A stretch of DNA of 64,000 nucleotides from Begonia masoniana (GCA_022432975.1 CM039502.1:982375-1046374); one strand, 5' to 3'. Shown: positions 47,387 to 59,261, numbered from the stretch's first letter. Made by a program: numbers and translations. Notes: generated from the sequence alone by a model not told the origin.

Positions 47387-49356
47387 ATGGGATTAGAAAT
47401 ATCTGATGAATTTTTAGGTACTTTTGTCCCGATTTTTGTGTATTGGCTGTATTCTGGGATTTATGTTTTGCTGGGTTTCTTCGAAAGTTACCGGTTGCAT
47501 TCTCAAAAAGACGAGGACGAGAAGAATTTGGTATCGAAAAGAACTGTTATTAAAGGTGTTCTTCTTCAGCAAACAATTCAAGCTATCGTTGCTATCATAT
47601 TGTTTAAGGTATGTTTATGGTTACAGGGTGGCTTAATTCCGTTTCTCTTCAGAATTTTTCTAATTTAGCTTAGCGAAAACTTCGATTCATGCAATTTTCT
47701 TTTTCTTTTTTGTTTAAGGTTGTCGTATGCTCCAAATATTTTATTCGTTCTTTGTTTGTGCTTGTTGAATGTCAATAGTTGGCGTGAATGCTCTGCTTCT
47801 GCAGCTATTTCATTAGCATACTATGAAGTTTTGTTACTTAGTATATCAAATCACCCCTGTGATTCCTTAAAGAAGCAGTTTAATGGTGTTTCTTAGTAAA
47901 CTTTTTAGGTATTTTATGTTTCATGTAGCGTAACCTATTCAACAATAAGTATTTTGGTTAGAAAATAAACAAGTTTGTCACGCGTTTATCTAAAAAAATT
48001 TGCCTCTTTAAACCTTAAATTTGGATCGATGTTTAAGGTTAAATTTTTTTACGGCTATTAATCTTAGACATTATAAGAAGCTATGTTGAAAAGTGTCTCT
48101 CATCGATGAATTCATAAATATCTTACTTGGGTACTATTTTGTGACTTACTAGAGGCATTTGGATGCACTTTCTCTCTCTTTAGTCAAGACTGTCAGGGTG
48201 CATTCTGACTTCTTAATTGAGATTTTTAATGGAGAAGAAATGTATAAGAAACATAAACTAATCTTGAGATTTCCGTTTTGACATTTCTTTGAACTATTTG
48301 GCTACATCGTAATGCTATTATCTTCAACGTCAAAAAGCCCATCATCAATTTTTAAAATAATATTAATTTCATTATTTCTAAAGGGTTTTATTGTTCTTAC
48401 TTTTTTAAGATCTATACTTTTAGTTTAGTTCTCTATAATTGGAGAGCACTTGATTTAAATCAAATGCTTTTTTTTTTCTCGAGAAATGGTTATTTGGTTT
48501 AGGCGTTTTAACATTTCTTTGGGCTATGTATCTACTGTTAAAGTTGATATCTTCGATGACAAAAAGTCAATTATCGATCTTTCAAACAATATTAATTTCA
48601 CTATTGAGAAGTTTGACCCATTAATTTTGAATTTTTCAGAATTTATTCTTTTAGTTTAGTTATCTCTAATCGTAGAAAAATTGTTTCAAATTAACTACTT
48701 GTTTTTTCTATTGATATTGCTTGTATCTTCCTTCTATCAAATATATTTGTTTCTTATTAAACAAAAAATAGTATATTGTGTCATATATTCTCATCTTTTA
48801 ATGATGTTTGATGCAGGTGACTGGAAACGTCGATGAAGCTTCTTCAGATCCAAAACCATGGCTAGTTATCTTAGCACAGTTCTTTACAGGAATGCTGGTT
48901 TTAGATACTTGGCAGTACTTTATCCACAGATATATGCATCACAACAAGTTTTTATACAAACACGTGCACTCCCAACACCACAGACTCGTCGTGCCCTATG
49001 CATTCGGGGCATTATATAATCATCCCTTAGAGGGTCTCCTACTCGACACAGTCGGCGGGGCCTTATCGTTTCTAATCTCGGGTATGTCCCCTCGAGTCTC
49101 CATCTTCTTCTTCTCGTTTGCCACCATTAAAACGGTGGACGACCATTGCGGATTATGGCTTCCGGGCAATCTATTCCACTTGTTCTTCAGCAACAATACT
49201 GCATATCACGACGTCCACCATCAACTATACGGAAGCAAGTACAACTTTTCGCAGCCATTTTTTGTGACTTGGGATAAAATACTTGGGACGTATATGCCTT
49301 ATTCCTTAGAGAAAAGGGCAGGGGGCGGCTTTGAAGCGAAAGCCAAAGACGATTGA
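47387..49356 (+). CDS. SBH1: Sphingoid long-chain base C4-hydroxylase (fatty acid hydroxylase superfamily)
   Basis: Two exons, 47387-47608 and 48817-49356, give 253 residues. The N-terminal exon encodes two hydrophobic segments (FVPIFVYWLYSGIYVLLGFF and an AIVAIILF helix) around a basic loop. The second exon carries the histidine boxes of the di-iron membrane hydroxylases: HRYMH, HSQHHRLVVPYAF, NHPLEG, DDHCG and YHDVHHQLYGSKYN. It ends PFFVTWDKILGTYMPY and a short polar tail. The enzyme sits in the ER and hydroxylates dihydrosphingosine at C4 to make phytosphingosine (trihydroxy bases). Length and motifs match Arabidopsis SBH1/SBH2; which of the two is uncertain. The gene is intact. Its 1.2-kb intron holds an internal duplication. 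Confidence 0.95.
48271..48710. repeat. Diverged tandem duplication inside the SBH intron
   Basis: Two blocks of about 210 bp, about 48271-48480 and 48501-48710, align in order. Shared marks are GACATTTCTTTGAACTAT against AACATTTCTTTGGGCTAT, ACAATATTAATTTCACTATT against ATAATATTAATTTCATTATT, and TTTAGTTTAGTTNTCT. Divergence suggests an old event. Confidence 0.6.
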
Positions 49357-49419
49357 TTAATTGATTTGTTCGCGATGAGCTTCTTTCGACGGTACCGGTG
49401 TTAGTATTTTTTTTGCCCC

Positions 49420-51190
49420 CCATTAGCGGATTACACTGCGTGCATAGGTTGTATATTATATTACTTCTGTCGATTTGCTTTTCGACCTATTTGTTCCCTT
49501 TTGTTGATATGAATTCTTAGTTGTTTTCTTCAGCTTCTTCTTTCTTTGTCATTACTTATAAACTCCTGTTGAAAAGAGTATGATGATGATTCTGATTTGT
49601 CTTAACTGCAACATGAATGAACATGAGCAAGTCTTTGAGAAGAAGCAAATGTTGTACTTCTGTTAAGATCATGAATTGCATAGTTGGTTTTTAATGAACT
49701 TGTCAACTTAATTTGTTGCGTAACATAGATTGATTTGAAATCAGATTCAAACCCGAGATATAGGACACATAAGAAACCGATTCTATTGGATCAAACTACT
49801 ATAACGAAATATTTGATCAATTTGAAAAAGGAAATGTTTCGATCTCTTCATTTTTATTTATCGAACTGAGAGATTCATGAATTGGTGTCTTTATCAATGC
49901 GCTTAGACACAAATAGTCCAACGGGAGAAAAAATTTCTAAGAACATTTGATTTAGAGTAGTGCTTGATCAACTATATTCCATTCATTGATGGGTCTATTT
50001 TGTTTGTCCGAAGAGAAATATAGTTAAATTATTCGATCGACCAACATTTACATTTACGTAGTTACATGAATGCAACGTGATTGTAATAGTAAATCACAAT
50101 CATAATCCGATATGTCGTCTCTAGCAAATAATCACAAAATTTTGATAATACTTTTTTTATGGACGAAAGGTCCTACGTGGACCCAACAAGCACGTGGCTG
50201 CCTCCTAGGCCAATCTATCTACTCCTCCGATGGGTTCATGCAGCTAATTTCTTGGCCAGCGTTTATCTCCATTATTGCAATGATGGGAAAGTAAAGACGC
50301 CTCATTTATTGTGCCTTTCTTCAACGACATTCCATAAGCTTTCAACCCACATTCTGGCTATCTCCAGCCATGAGAATTTGTTCTTGCATTAATTCTTCGC
50401 TATGGGGTCGCCGACGGCGATCCTCCGATGAGCTTTTCTTGGGTTCTGGTCTGTGATCTGAAAGGGGTATGAATCAGATGACGTGACTTTCTCTGAAAAT
50501 GAGTGGAAGAGATTAATCCAATCAACGGCTTCATTAATGAGTTAGTTGGAGTATTAATTGATGGAACCCAACATTCTTCATTCTTCATTCTTCATTCTTC
50601 GACTCACTCACGAGAATGTCTCCTATGGATACTTCTCTATCACTACTTTTTAGCTACAAATAACTCTACTACTCGTCCTATTTGGTTCGGTATTGCCACT
50701 GCACATTACTTCGGGTTTAGAGTTTAGGGTTGAAGATAATATTCTTTGCTACTGCATATTACTTCGGGTTTAGAGTTTAAGATTTACGATAATATTCTTT
50801 GCTACGTAAGAAGTTGGGTTCGAATATAAGGTTCTTCGATCTCTAATTTCTGAATGTTGGAGTAGCGTGAATTAGTATTCTCTCTTTTAAGGGTGGTTGA
50901 GCGAAAGAGACCAGAGTTTATAGCTGTGGTCCTTAAAAAGGGTATTTACAATGCTTGACTAATGCAGCTAAGATCTTGCAATAGCTGTTTATTATTGACG
51001 TGATTGCTATATCCACTTTATTAATGCAATACCTCTTGTTGCGATCATTGAGCAACGACGACTCGGAGTTGAAACATACCCTTATCCTTGGTTCTTATCT
51101 AAAAGTTATATTTTGACCCGTGATATTATTTGATTGGTTGATCTCACATGTCTTCTTGTTCGTAGCCAGAATGACCCTAGATAATGGTAA
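49420..51190. other. Intergenic DNA, no gene seen
   Basis: The first 150-200 bp are probably the 3' UTR of the SBH gene. Short frames at 50112-50294, 50159-50392 and 50503-50727 have no family features. There is a triplicated TTCATTC unit near 50577-50600 and a repeated phrase TTACTTCGGGTTTAGAGTTT at about 50706-50780. Confidence 0.45.
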
Positions 51191-51194
51191 AAAG

Positions 51195-51362
51195 TGACGG
51201 CGTAATCTAAAGTAACATGGTGCACAATCTTACGTTATTTGGGTGAAGTTGATGTGAGTGATTCATGTGTAAGATTAATTTTGAGATGAAACGTGATAAC
51301 AAGACAGTTTGAGTTTCGGCCTGAAACAGATAATATCATTCTAGCGATATGAATTTTCACTT
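51195..51362 (-). repeat. Interspersed repeat, CAATATTGTC family, inverted copy
   Basis: Marks on the plus strand: GGTGCACAATCTTACGTT, TTGAGTTTCGGCCTGAAACA and GATAATATCATTCTAG. The family middle is shortened. Confidence 0.5.
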
Positions 51363-51541
51363 AAACAATACGGGAGATTAAAAAGAGTTGCTGCCTATTT
51401 GCTCGGTTCATGATCAATGAAGTGTATAACTTGAGTTTAGAAAAAGAAATGGGTAATTGCCATTGATAACAACTGCCAAGTACAAAATAACATAACCCAA
51501 AATGTACAATACATTCACACTTCAATTTACACAAAATGTAA

Positions 51542-53020
51542 CTACTGAACGTGTAACATATTCGAAACTCGGGGCGAGAGTGAAGGAAGAGAAGGGTGTG
51601 ATCTCTTAACCTCGGCTTCATGTTTTGTCACCGGGACGAAAGATCTCTTAACCTCGGCTTCATGTTTTGTCACTGGGACGAAAAACTCCGGCCGGCGACG
51701 CATTTGAACGTGATTGGGATTGACTTTGTCGCTTATTCGATGAGCATCTCCGGCGACTCTCACAGCTTTATAACTCTTACAACCCAAAAGATTACTCGTT
51801 CGCTTTGGAATCTCATTGTTCGTATTAGTTTTGCCATTTCTCAAGGCCGGACTCGTCTTCGACCTCCGATCATCGAAATCCGACATAACAGAGAAATCGG
51901 CCACACTTGCAGTGACTACACTCCATTCTATACTGGCCTCACTTGGTGCGTAACAAGTAGCGGGACTGACACATCCTGAAGCTGTTCTGTCAGATGCTTG
52001 CCTTGCAAGAAAAGGGTTTGTTTTGCCTGTTAAGCTGTCGATTTCGAATAAATCTGAGCTTCCATCACTGTCTGTTTCGTTGTAAATTGCACTGGAATTT
52101 ACAGATAATTCAATCTCTTTTGCTTGTGACCTGGAATCCCATGAAAACAGTGAAAGCCTTCTGTCTATGCTAAAGGACTTGTTTCTTTTTCCCATTACAG
52201 GAGAGCCAAATACCTCTAACGACTTCCTCTCTTTCTCTTCTTCTTCTGCTTGAAACTGCACCTTCAATGGAGAATTTCCAGCAAAATTTGAGTTTGGGAA
52301 GGTTAAACAGGTTTCTCTGTTCGACCCAGTTCCTAATTTTTCCAGTTTTTGGATGTTCGTACCTTCTTTGATCCAGTTTGGCAGTTCATCAAGGGAGTTG
52401 TGATCAGAAACAGAAAGAGGATTAGCCAATGGTTTTTTTCCTTGTACGTTTGCAGATTTATTGAAGCTAATTTCTCCGAAATCTTCGTTAACATCAACAG
52501 AAGTTTTATCAGAACAATAACAGTTGCAGCCAAAGTTAGCGAGAAAGTTCTTGCCACTAATCTTGTTTGATTTGCAGGTACGAGGAGAATTTCTCAGAAC
52601 ATTCTGCAAAAAAGCGGTTTGGCTATTCCAGCTCGTCTCAGAATGAACACTTGGAGTTGCAGATCGATTCTTCTGCCTCGTTTGATGATCTGGGTACCCT
52701 TCTGTGTCTTTATTATACTGGTAGTTTCTGGCAGCCATTGGTGTAGATCTTTGAAGCTCATCGTCTATTGCGGTATTGAAGTATTTCTCAGCTCCAAACA
52801 CTCCTATTTCTCCATCTACGTCCTTTTTTCCTCCCATCTGAATCTGCAAATTCTTGTCTGCATTAATGGCGGGGCTGAAATTTCGATTCGAATCTGCCAG
52901 TTTCCGAATAAAGTTGTCCTCTTTACCGTTCAGGATGGAAGAGAAAGAACCGGAGTCTCTGATAGTATTTTTGTTATTCTCGAAAAAGTTGGAAGCTGGT
53001 AGGGAGGAAACCATAGCCAT
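51542..53020 (-). CDS. PHYTOCHROME KINASE SUBSTRATE (PKS) family protein
   Basis: One coding exon of 492 residues. The ATG at 53020 (MAMVSSLPASNFFENN) is chosen because the in-frame sequence upstream looks like an intron end: a T/C-rich run and AG near 53046, so the leader is probably spliced. PKS marks are seen in order: GEIGVFGAEKYFN (about 70-82), TPSVHSETSWNSQ (about 119-131), a Cys-rich NFGCNCYCSDK, RRLSLFSWDSRSQAKEIE and YAPSEASIEWSVVTASVADF near the C-terminus. PKS proteins are plasma-membrane-associated signalling proteins that bind phytochromes, phototropins and NPH3 and act in phototropism and leaf flattening. The PKS1-PKS4 subtype is not decided. The C-terminal end has an exact 14-residue tandem repeat. 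The gene is otherwise intact. Confidence 0.93.
   Translation of the reverse strand: MAMVSSLPASNFFENNKNTIRDSGSFSSILNGKEDNFIRKLADSNRNFSPAINADKNLQIQMGGKKDVDGEIGVFGAEKYFNTAIDDELQRSTPMAARNYQYNKDTEGYPDHQTRQKNRSATPSVHSETSWNSQTAFLQNVLRNSPRTCKSNKISGKNFLANFGCNCYCSDKTSVDVNEDFGEISFNKSANVQGKKPLANPLSVSDHNSLDELPNWIKEGTNIQKLEKLGTGSNRETCLTFPNSNFAGNSPLKVQFQAEEEEKERKSLEVFGSPVMGKRNKSFSIDRRLSLFSWDSRSQAKEIELSVNSSAIYNETDSDGSSDLFEIDSLTGKTNPFLARQASDRTASGCVSPATCYAPSEASIEWSVVTASVADFSVMSDFDDRRSKTSPALRNGKTNTNNEIPKRTSNLLGCKSYKAVRVAGDAHRISDKVNPNHVQMRRRPEFFVPVTKHEAEVKRSFVPVTKHEAEVKRSHPSLPSLSPRVSNMLHVQ
51601..51684 (-). repeat. In-frame 42-bp tandem duplication in the PKS C-terminus
   Basis: Units 51601-51642 and 51643-51684 are nearly identical (a C/T difference inside, plus the edge base). 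They duplicate 14 residues, FVPVTKHEAEVKRS, without breaking the frame. Confidence 0.95.
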
Positions 53021-53340
53021 GGCGATTTCAAAGGGAAAACTTCTGCAGAAAAAAAAACAAGGAAGAAGGTGAGAAAATGACAAGACAACCCAAATGCAAA
53101 TATGCATGAAAACACTACACAGAAAGCACAACGCTACAAAAACAAGATTAGAAAGCTATAAAAGAGCAAAAATCACAACTTTGTAGGGAAGAAAAAGAAG
53201 ATTACAAAGGTGGTGTGTTTTAAGAATGTCGGCACAGTATCTCTTCAGCTGTGTATGTTGTGGAGAGAGAGAGAGAAAGTGAGTTGTGAGGGGCGAGGGC
53301 AGAGAAGCGTGTATAAGTAGAGTTCGTAAAGATAGAGGGT
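53021..53340 (-). promoter_or_regulatory. Spliced 5' leader and promoter of the PKS gene
   Basis: In transcript sense a (CT)n-rich leader starts near 53280, below a TATA-like CTTATACACG at about 53308-53318. A T-rich tract ending CTGCAG at about 53046 looks like a leader intron acceptor. Donor and start site are uncertain. Confidence 0.4.
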
Positions 53341-53509
53341 AGGCCATGGAAATGCAGGTATGAGAGGCATTATTGAGAGAGAGAGGCCATGAAAATTTCA
53401 AGTTGACAGAGGCGACCTCCCATTCCATGAATTTTGTGGATATCATGCATTCAACCTTTAATATCCCCACGTAAAGACTCGGCCACTGCCCTCCTTTGTT
53501 TTTCAAATT

Positions 53510-55700
53510 TTTTAATAACCAAAAATAATAATGATAAATTTTTAATATGTTATTTTTACAATTAAAATTTTATATCTCTTAAGAATGCATACATTATTAA
53601 AAATAACGTTAAATTTACCCTATAAATCTATACAATTAATAAATTTTTAAATATTTATAATTTATCGTAGTTAATATAGACCTACCTCAAGGTAAGTTTA
53701 GATAAGAGAATTAAAGGTTTTGAGATTTTTCTCAGGTCACCCACGAAAACCTCTTCTTGTCTCCCCCTATCACTGTCTGAGTCCACACATAGATCAAGAA
53801 AAAGAAAAAGGCAGTCTAAACAGTCATTATTCACACAATGATAAAAAAAAACATATGATATACAACCAAATTGGGTAAATAACATGAAAAGGAAATATAA
53901 TTAGGCCTACAAGTTATAAACAATTAAGAACTCCATCAAATTAAAAGTCTCAACATTAATATCTCCTTGAAGCCAGATTCTATCATTTCCAAGTACAATC
54001 TCCAAATGAGATCAGAGTCCTCTCAATTTCACATAATTCTCCATAGCTTATTAATAGGCACAATGCAATTTCTTTCAACTTAAAAAATATGCCAAAAGCT
54101 TTGTCAAAAAATCCACTCTCACAGACATCGAATACATTCACTCTAAAGAGACTCCCTGAACTAAAATCGGACCAATGGAGCAAATATTTGGCAGCATTAC
54201 AAGGTTTAGCTTCCACCAGTGCATCAAAAAAGTCATCTTTTGCTACCAACTATCACAATTTATATGCTAATTTTTATTTTATGACGTGACAATATAATAA
54301 TTAATAATTAATAATTTAAATATTAAATTAATTTTACTAATCAATAAACGTCACATCATGAGATCAAATGTAACTTTTAAATTTAGACTCTTACTTAATT
54401 ATAATATTTTCTTGTTGTTATATGTTGTCAAAGATAACATTAGGGTACTTTTAATAATTTACCAATAATCTCAGTATATTAAATTGTCAAATTAAAATTA
54501 ATTTATATATTTTTTAATGTGTCCCTCACGTATGGACCATGTAAGACTGAATGCGACTTTAGCTATTTTCGTCACCAAACACGATTTAATAAAAGAAGTT
54601 AGTTTGATTAGATCATGGCCCATGATCTTCGACCTCCATGACTTTTAGGCGCTTGTGTTGTAACACAAGGCATGGTGTTTAGACTAGTTTGGCTTTAGCC
54701 CAAACTCTTAATTTTTCACCGATTTTCTTCTTATCAATATTATTATTATTATCGTTTGACTTGTATGGGAAATAATAAACAACTTAGTGTAACTAAGGCT
54801 CCATTAAATCATCCATAGTAATTAGTGAGATTTTCTCTTTGCATGGTTTAATTAAGAGACTTGGTAAAGCTCACTTGAAAAGAGGTATAGATGCTTGGGC
54901 TTGAAGAGTTTGACTTGACATTTATTATCTAAAAATAAAAAAATCTCAAGGTTGCACGGATGGGAAGCAAGCCCTAGGTCAAGGAAGAGACACCCGAGGG
55001 CTAGGGTTTTTGGGAGTTTCCACTGAATTTGGAGTCCCAAGTTTGGCCATTTGACTCATCAACTTCCTTCTTCTTAAATATTTTGTATTTTCACTCCCTA
55101 ATTTCGCACTAACCCATATAGTTTTTTGCTTAATTAAGTTATTAGTTTAATTATTGTATAAATGTGTAAAACACGTGACTTGTTTTGAATAGTAAAATAT
55201 TAGGTTATAGGTCATCTGATGTGGTCAAATTTAGTGATCAATTGGTTAGCTGTTTTAAAAACTTTTGATTAGTAGAATACTTAAACAAACAATGGATTAT
55301 TTAATCACTCTCTAACCCAACAAGTTGTTTTCAAAGACAAATTATAAGTACGTCTGAAGTAGAAACTTAAACTGGATGATCACCTTGCTTTAGAAATCGA
55401 TAACAATCTACAGCTTGGCCTGACAGCGATTAACCATTTAAATGCACGTTTAAGAGTAATTAAAAGTTTTTATTGCATAATTAACTGTGTAGTGTGCGTT
55501 GCACTGAACATTACTACCCAGTTACATGCTTGTAGATGGTGTTTCTAATAATCTTTTTCTAGAAATAAAATTGCATAATATTAGAAGGAAATTATAATAT
55601 TTAAATATTTAAGATGTTCACGTGTCAAATAGGCCAAACTTAGAGTTTGTAATTGGTGTTCTTTAAACATTTTTTTTTTTATAATTTTGAAAATATGTTG
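53510..55700. other. Intergenic DNA, no gene supported
   Basis: AT-rich, with a less AT-rich block at 53980-54250. On the minus strand that block holds an 88-codon frame (MVAKDDFFDALVEAK...) of no recognised family. The remainder has no exon-like sequence. Confidence 0.4.
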
Positions 55701-55704
55701 TAAA

Positions 55705-55720
55705 ATAATATAAATAGACT
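55705..55720 (+). promoter_or_regulatory. TATA box of the FEZ-type NAC gene
   Basis: TATAAATAG lies at 55709-55717, followed by a likely start region near 55740. This would give a leader of about 930 nt, possibly with an intron. Confidence 0.45.
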
Positions 55721-56384
55721 AGAGCAGGTAGGCCTCGTCAACCTTAAACTCACTATATCTTTTCATTTTCACTACTTCAGAAAAATAGAAGCTTTTTAGT
55801 TTTTATCTCCAAATTGAAGCTCCCAAAGATTACCCAGAAAGTCAGAGTTCTTTAGAAGAATCCTGAAAGATAGGTGGAAATCCATTTCAGATGGGTCAAA
55901 AGTCTATGTTTTTCAATTAGGGCAAGTGGCGTTTAACTTCATTTTATATTCTACTTAACGTCTTCTATCTTGGTATTAGTCTTAATTTTGACTCAAAATA
56001 ATAATATTAAGTAATCAGTTGTCTGACAACGCCAGTGGAATAGAAGCTCTGGGGAATGGAATAGAAACCGGATTTTTGGATTTCGAGAAACCTAAAATAA
56101 ATGAAGCAATTTGAAATTATTTTCTTGTGTGCTTCTCGTGCTGATTTGAATTATTTTCATCCCCAGAAGCTGCTGATTTTGGAGGTGTTCTTGGGATTAT
56201 CCTTGATTAGCATTAAACTAACTCTAATGGTGTTTTATAATGTAAAAGTCAGAAGTAAGAGTTTTCGCTGTAAATCCATTTTTCCTTCTTGAATTTAGGG
56301 TTTTTCTTGGTCTTCGTTCTCTTTTATGAGTTTTGCCTTTTCTCTTCTTTCTCTGGTAGCAACGCTGCTTTAAAGTCACCAGAA

Positions 56385-56417
56385 ATGGCGGCTGATACTT
56401 CGGAGTTAGACTCCTAA
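56385..56417 (+). promoter_or_regulatory. Upstream ORF in the NAC leader
   Basis: A 10-residue frame, MAADTSELDS, sits in strong initiation context (AGAAATGGC) 256 nt before the NAC ATG. If it is in the mature mRNA it would be expected to lower main-ORF translation. Other upstream ATGs exist (for example 56101), so splicing of the leader decides its relevance. Confidence 0.4.
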
Positions 56418-56673
56418 TCAGGAAGCATATCTTGGCTTACTTATGATTTAGGGTTCATCATATAATTTCTCCTTCCTCACCACTTTCTCTTCATTTCTAG
56501 GGTTTTTCTTTCTCTGCGAAACTAGTTATAGAAGTTCTTGACTTTCAAGAATCTGTGTTCAACTTTATGTTTTAGGGTTCATATGAGATAATCTCTCTTT
56601 TCTTCACTATTTCCTTTCCAGGTCTTAGACTTTTCTTCAATTCCTGCCAACCAAACTGAAGAAGTTCTACAAA

Positions 56674-58210
56674 ATGGACGAGAGAAATATTAGGGGAGAA
56701 AAACTAGATGAAATAATGCTACCAGGGTTTCGTTTTCATCCAACTGATGAAGAACTTATCGGATTTTATCTGAAAAGAAAGATTCAACAGCGTCCACTCC
56801 CGATCGAACTTATTAAGCAGCTAGACATTTATAAATACGATCCATGGGATCTACCCAGTAAGATGTTTCCTCCTAATTCTAAGTATTCTTGCAGTTTTAT
56901 ACGAAGTTTTTCTTAATTTATATTGACTTTTCGTTTGTTATTCTTATGGAAAACAGGGCTGGCGACTACTGGGGAAAAAGAGTGGTATTTCTACTGCCCT
57001 AGGGACAGAAAATACAGAAACAGTTCAAGGCCAAACCGAGTTACAGGTATTAGAAATTAGTATAATCAGGGTTTGTATTCCTTTTAAGACTGGAGTAAGA
57101 GTTGATTTTTTTCCGTATAAAAAACGAATTATACTGAAAGAAAAAAGACAGAAAGAAGCAACGCCTAAACTAAAAAGAATAAATCTTAAAAATATACATA
57201 AACTTATCAACAGGTGAAATTATCAGTAATTGACTGTTTATCGTTGAAGTAAGATTTGATTGTTACGAACAGGAGCCGGGTTTTGGAAGGCCACTGGAAC
57301 AGACAGACCCATTATTCATCGGAAGGGAGTAAATGCATAGGGTTGAAGAAATCACTGGTTTTCTACCGAGGAAGAGCTGCTAAGGGAGTCAAAACTGACT
57401 GGATGATGCACGAGTTTCGCCTACCTTCGCTCTCCGATCATCACTCAGCCACGCCAAACAGATCATTCGTCGACAACAACATCATTCCGGCTAACGTAAA
57501 CCCACTTAAAAAAAAACTCACTTTTTTCTTTTGTTTTAGGCTTATTTTAACGTTTCTGAATAATTTTTTGTTTGTTGTTCAGGATTTGTGGGCGATTTGT
57601 AGGATATTCAAGAAAAGCAGCTCTGCAACCCAAAGGGCAGCTTCCCAATCATGGGTGTCTCCTTTGCCTACGTTGAATGACACATCTGATGTACTTCCCA
57701 ATAATTTTCATGCCAATTTTTCATTCAAATTCGATCCCATTTTCTTCCACAACCAATGTTTTTCCCTTGGATTACGATCTCCTAACCCAGATTGAAAACA
57801 TCAAGACATCTCATCTTCTTCCATTTCTAAACGAACCCATTTCGAATAGCTTGTTTTTGTCAGCAATGGCGGAAGCTTCTTCAGAGCCTCCAAAACCCGC
57901 AGGTGATGTCACTTCCCTGCTTTTAAACATGTCATCTTCAGTGCTGGGAGATTACGGAGCTAAGTCATCAATGGTGGAAAGAATAAGCATTGATAGTTCA
58001 GTCCAAGAGCAGCGTAACACTTTTTTACCAGCTTTACTGCAGGAGAAGGAAATTAGGAATCATAACGAGGAAGGAGAAGTAAATGCCTTGCTGAAGTATC
58101 AAAACGACATCGGATATCCTCTTAGTTTTCCTTCGAATATGTTCTGGGATTATTCTTCTTCCTCGGACGTTTCCCCTACTCTATCCTCAATAACGAGGTG
58201 CTACACTTGA
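56674..58210 (+). CDS. FEZ: NAC transcription factor, FEZ (NAC009) type; two compensating one-base frame breaks
   Basis: Four exons: 56674-56857, 56957-57046, 57273-57495 and 57583-58210. The NAC domain is intact in sequence: [93 protein letters not shown] and [11 protein letters not shown]. This wording is FEZ-like; FEZ is a nuclear factor promoting periclinal divisions of root-cap stem cells. Exon 3 is one T short at about 57312-57313 (223 bp where 224 fits) and exon 4 has one T too many in 57759-57763 (628 bp where 627 fits). With both corrected the protein is 374 residues ending SSITRCYT. As written, translation stops at 57338-57340 after about 112 residues. Confidence 0.9.
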
Positions 58211-58471
58211 TAATTTTTAAATTTTTAATTTGCTAATAATTAAGTTTAAGTTGATTGGTAATATTATTTGGACTTATTTTTGTAGTCAGTACAAATAATA
58301 TTACAAAGCTTCAATTTGACTAAACAAGTTTGTACTAAATTTTGAAGTTATCTTGAATGAAATGAAAAGGTATTCCATTTCCATTCTTTTCTATAATACT
58401 ATTTGCAAAACATGTGGTTATCATGAGATGTTCCCACAAATCGTCATGCAACGTTTGATGTGTAAGTTTTT
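57822..58471 (+). repeat. Direct repeat, copy A (3' end of the NAC gene)
   Basis: 650 bp covering the last 389 coding bases and about 260 bp of 3' flank. It is repeated at 59262-59911 with a single difference (G at 57946, C at 59386). Confidence 0.97.
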
Positions 58472-58479
58472 TATTTTAT

Positions 58480-59260
58480 TTTATTTTAAATCAACTTATG
58501 TTTAAATATTATTATGTGCAAACATTAATCAAGAGTCGCAGCCGAAAAAGAAACGAAAATGCGAGAAATGAAAAGGCAAAATAGAAAGACGAAAATGTGT
58601 GCATCTTAATTGATTCACGAGGTTTAAAATATTTAACTCGTGTGTATCGATGAGATTTGATTTTGAACGTTGGATGGATCTTTGATAACTTTGATAGACG
58701 GTCAAGGCTATATAATGGATTGTAGTTAAAATTTATAATTAAAAAATATAATTTATCCTTTAGATGATGCTTATAATATGTCATATTTGACGTGACATTT
58801 GAAAATTACATCTTTACTTTATTTTATATATATTAGTACGTTACTGCCTTTCTAACTAATAAAACATAATATGTCATATTTGACGTGACATTGGAAAATT
58901 ATATCTTTACTTTATTTATATATATATATATATATATAATATATTATATATTCTATTTATTATTAACCTCAGAAGTCAGCATCAGGAAATGGATAATCAA
59001 AGTACATAGTTTTCTCAGAAAAAGCCAGAAACAAACAGTAATGATTCCTTCGTTGTAATACTATTTGCTTTGACCTGAAGTTTTATAGTTTTTCCAAGCC
59101 ATTTAGAAGATTCAACTTTTTTCATATGGGTTAAAATTTCACAATTCTCTTATATTGAATAATGTTACGTTTACTCTTTAATTTTATCTTTTAAGTTTTG
59201 TCTCTTGATGGACGACTTATTAATTGATGCAACTAATGAGTTATTTGTAATCTATTATTT
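58480..59260. other. Spacer between the two NAC 3'-end copies
   Basis: AT-rich, without a gene. It contains its own direct repeat of about 56 bp (about 58769-58828 and 58865-58923, both with TATGTCATATTTGACGTGAC) and a short (TA)n run at about 58917-58938. Confidence 0.7.
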
Positions 59261-59261
59261 A

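Noticed and set aside
52333..53002. Several plus- and minus-strand frames inside the PKS gene
   Set aside because: They are shadows of the 492-codon PKS reading frame.
53983..54249. 88-codon minus-strand frame starting MVAKDDFFDAL
   Set aside because: No promoter, no family match and AT-rich surroundings; could be chance.
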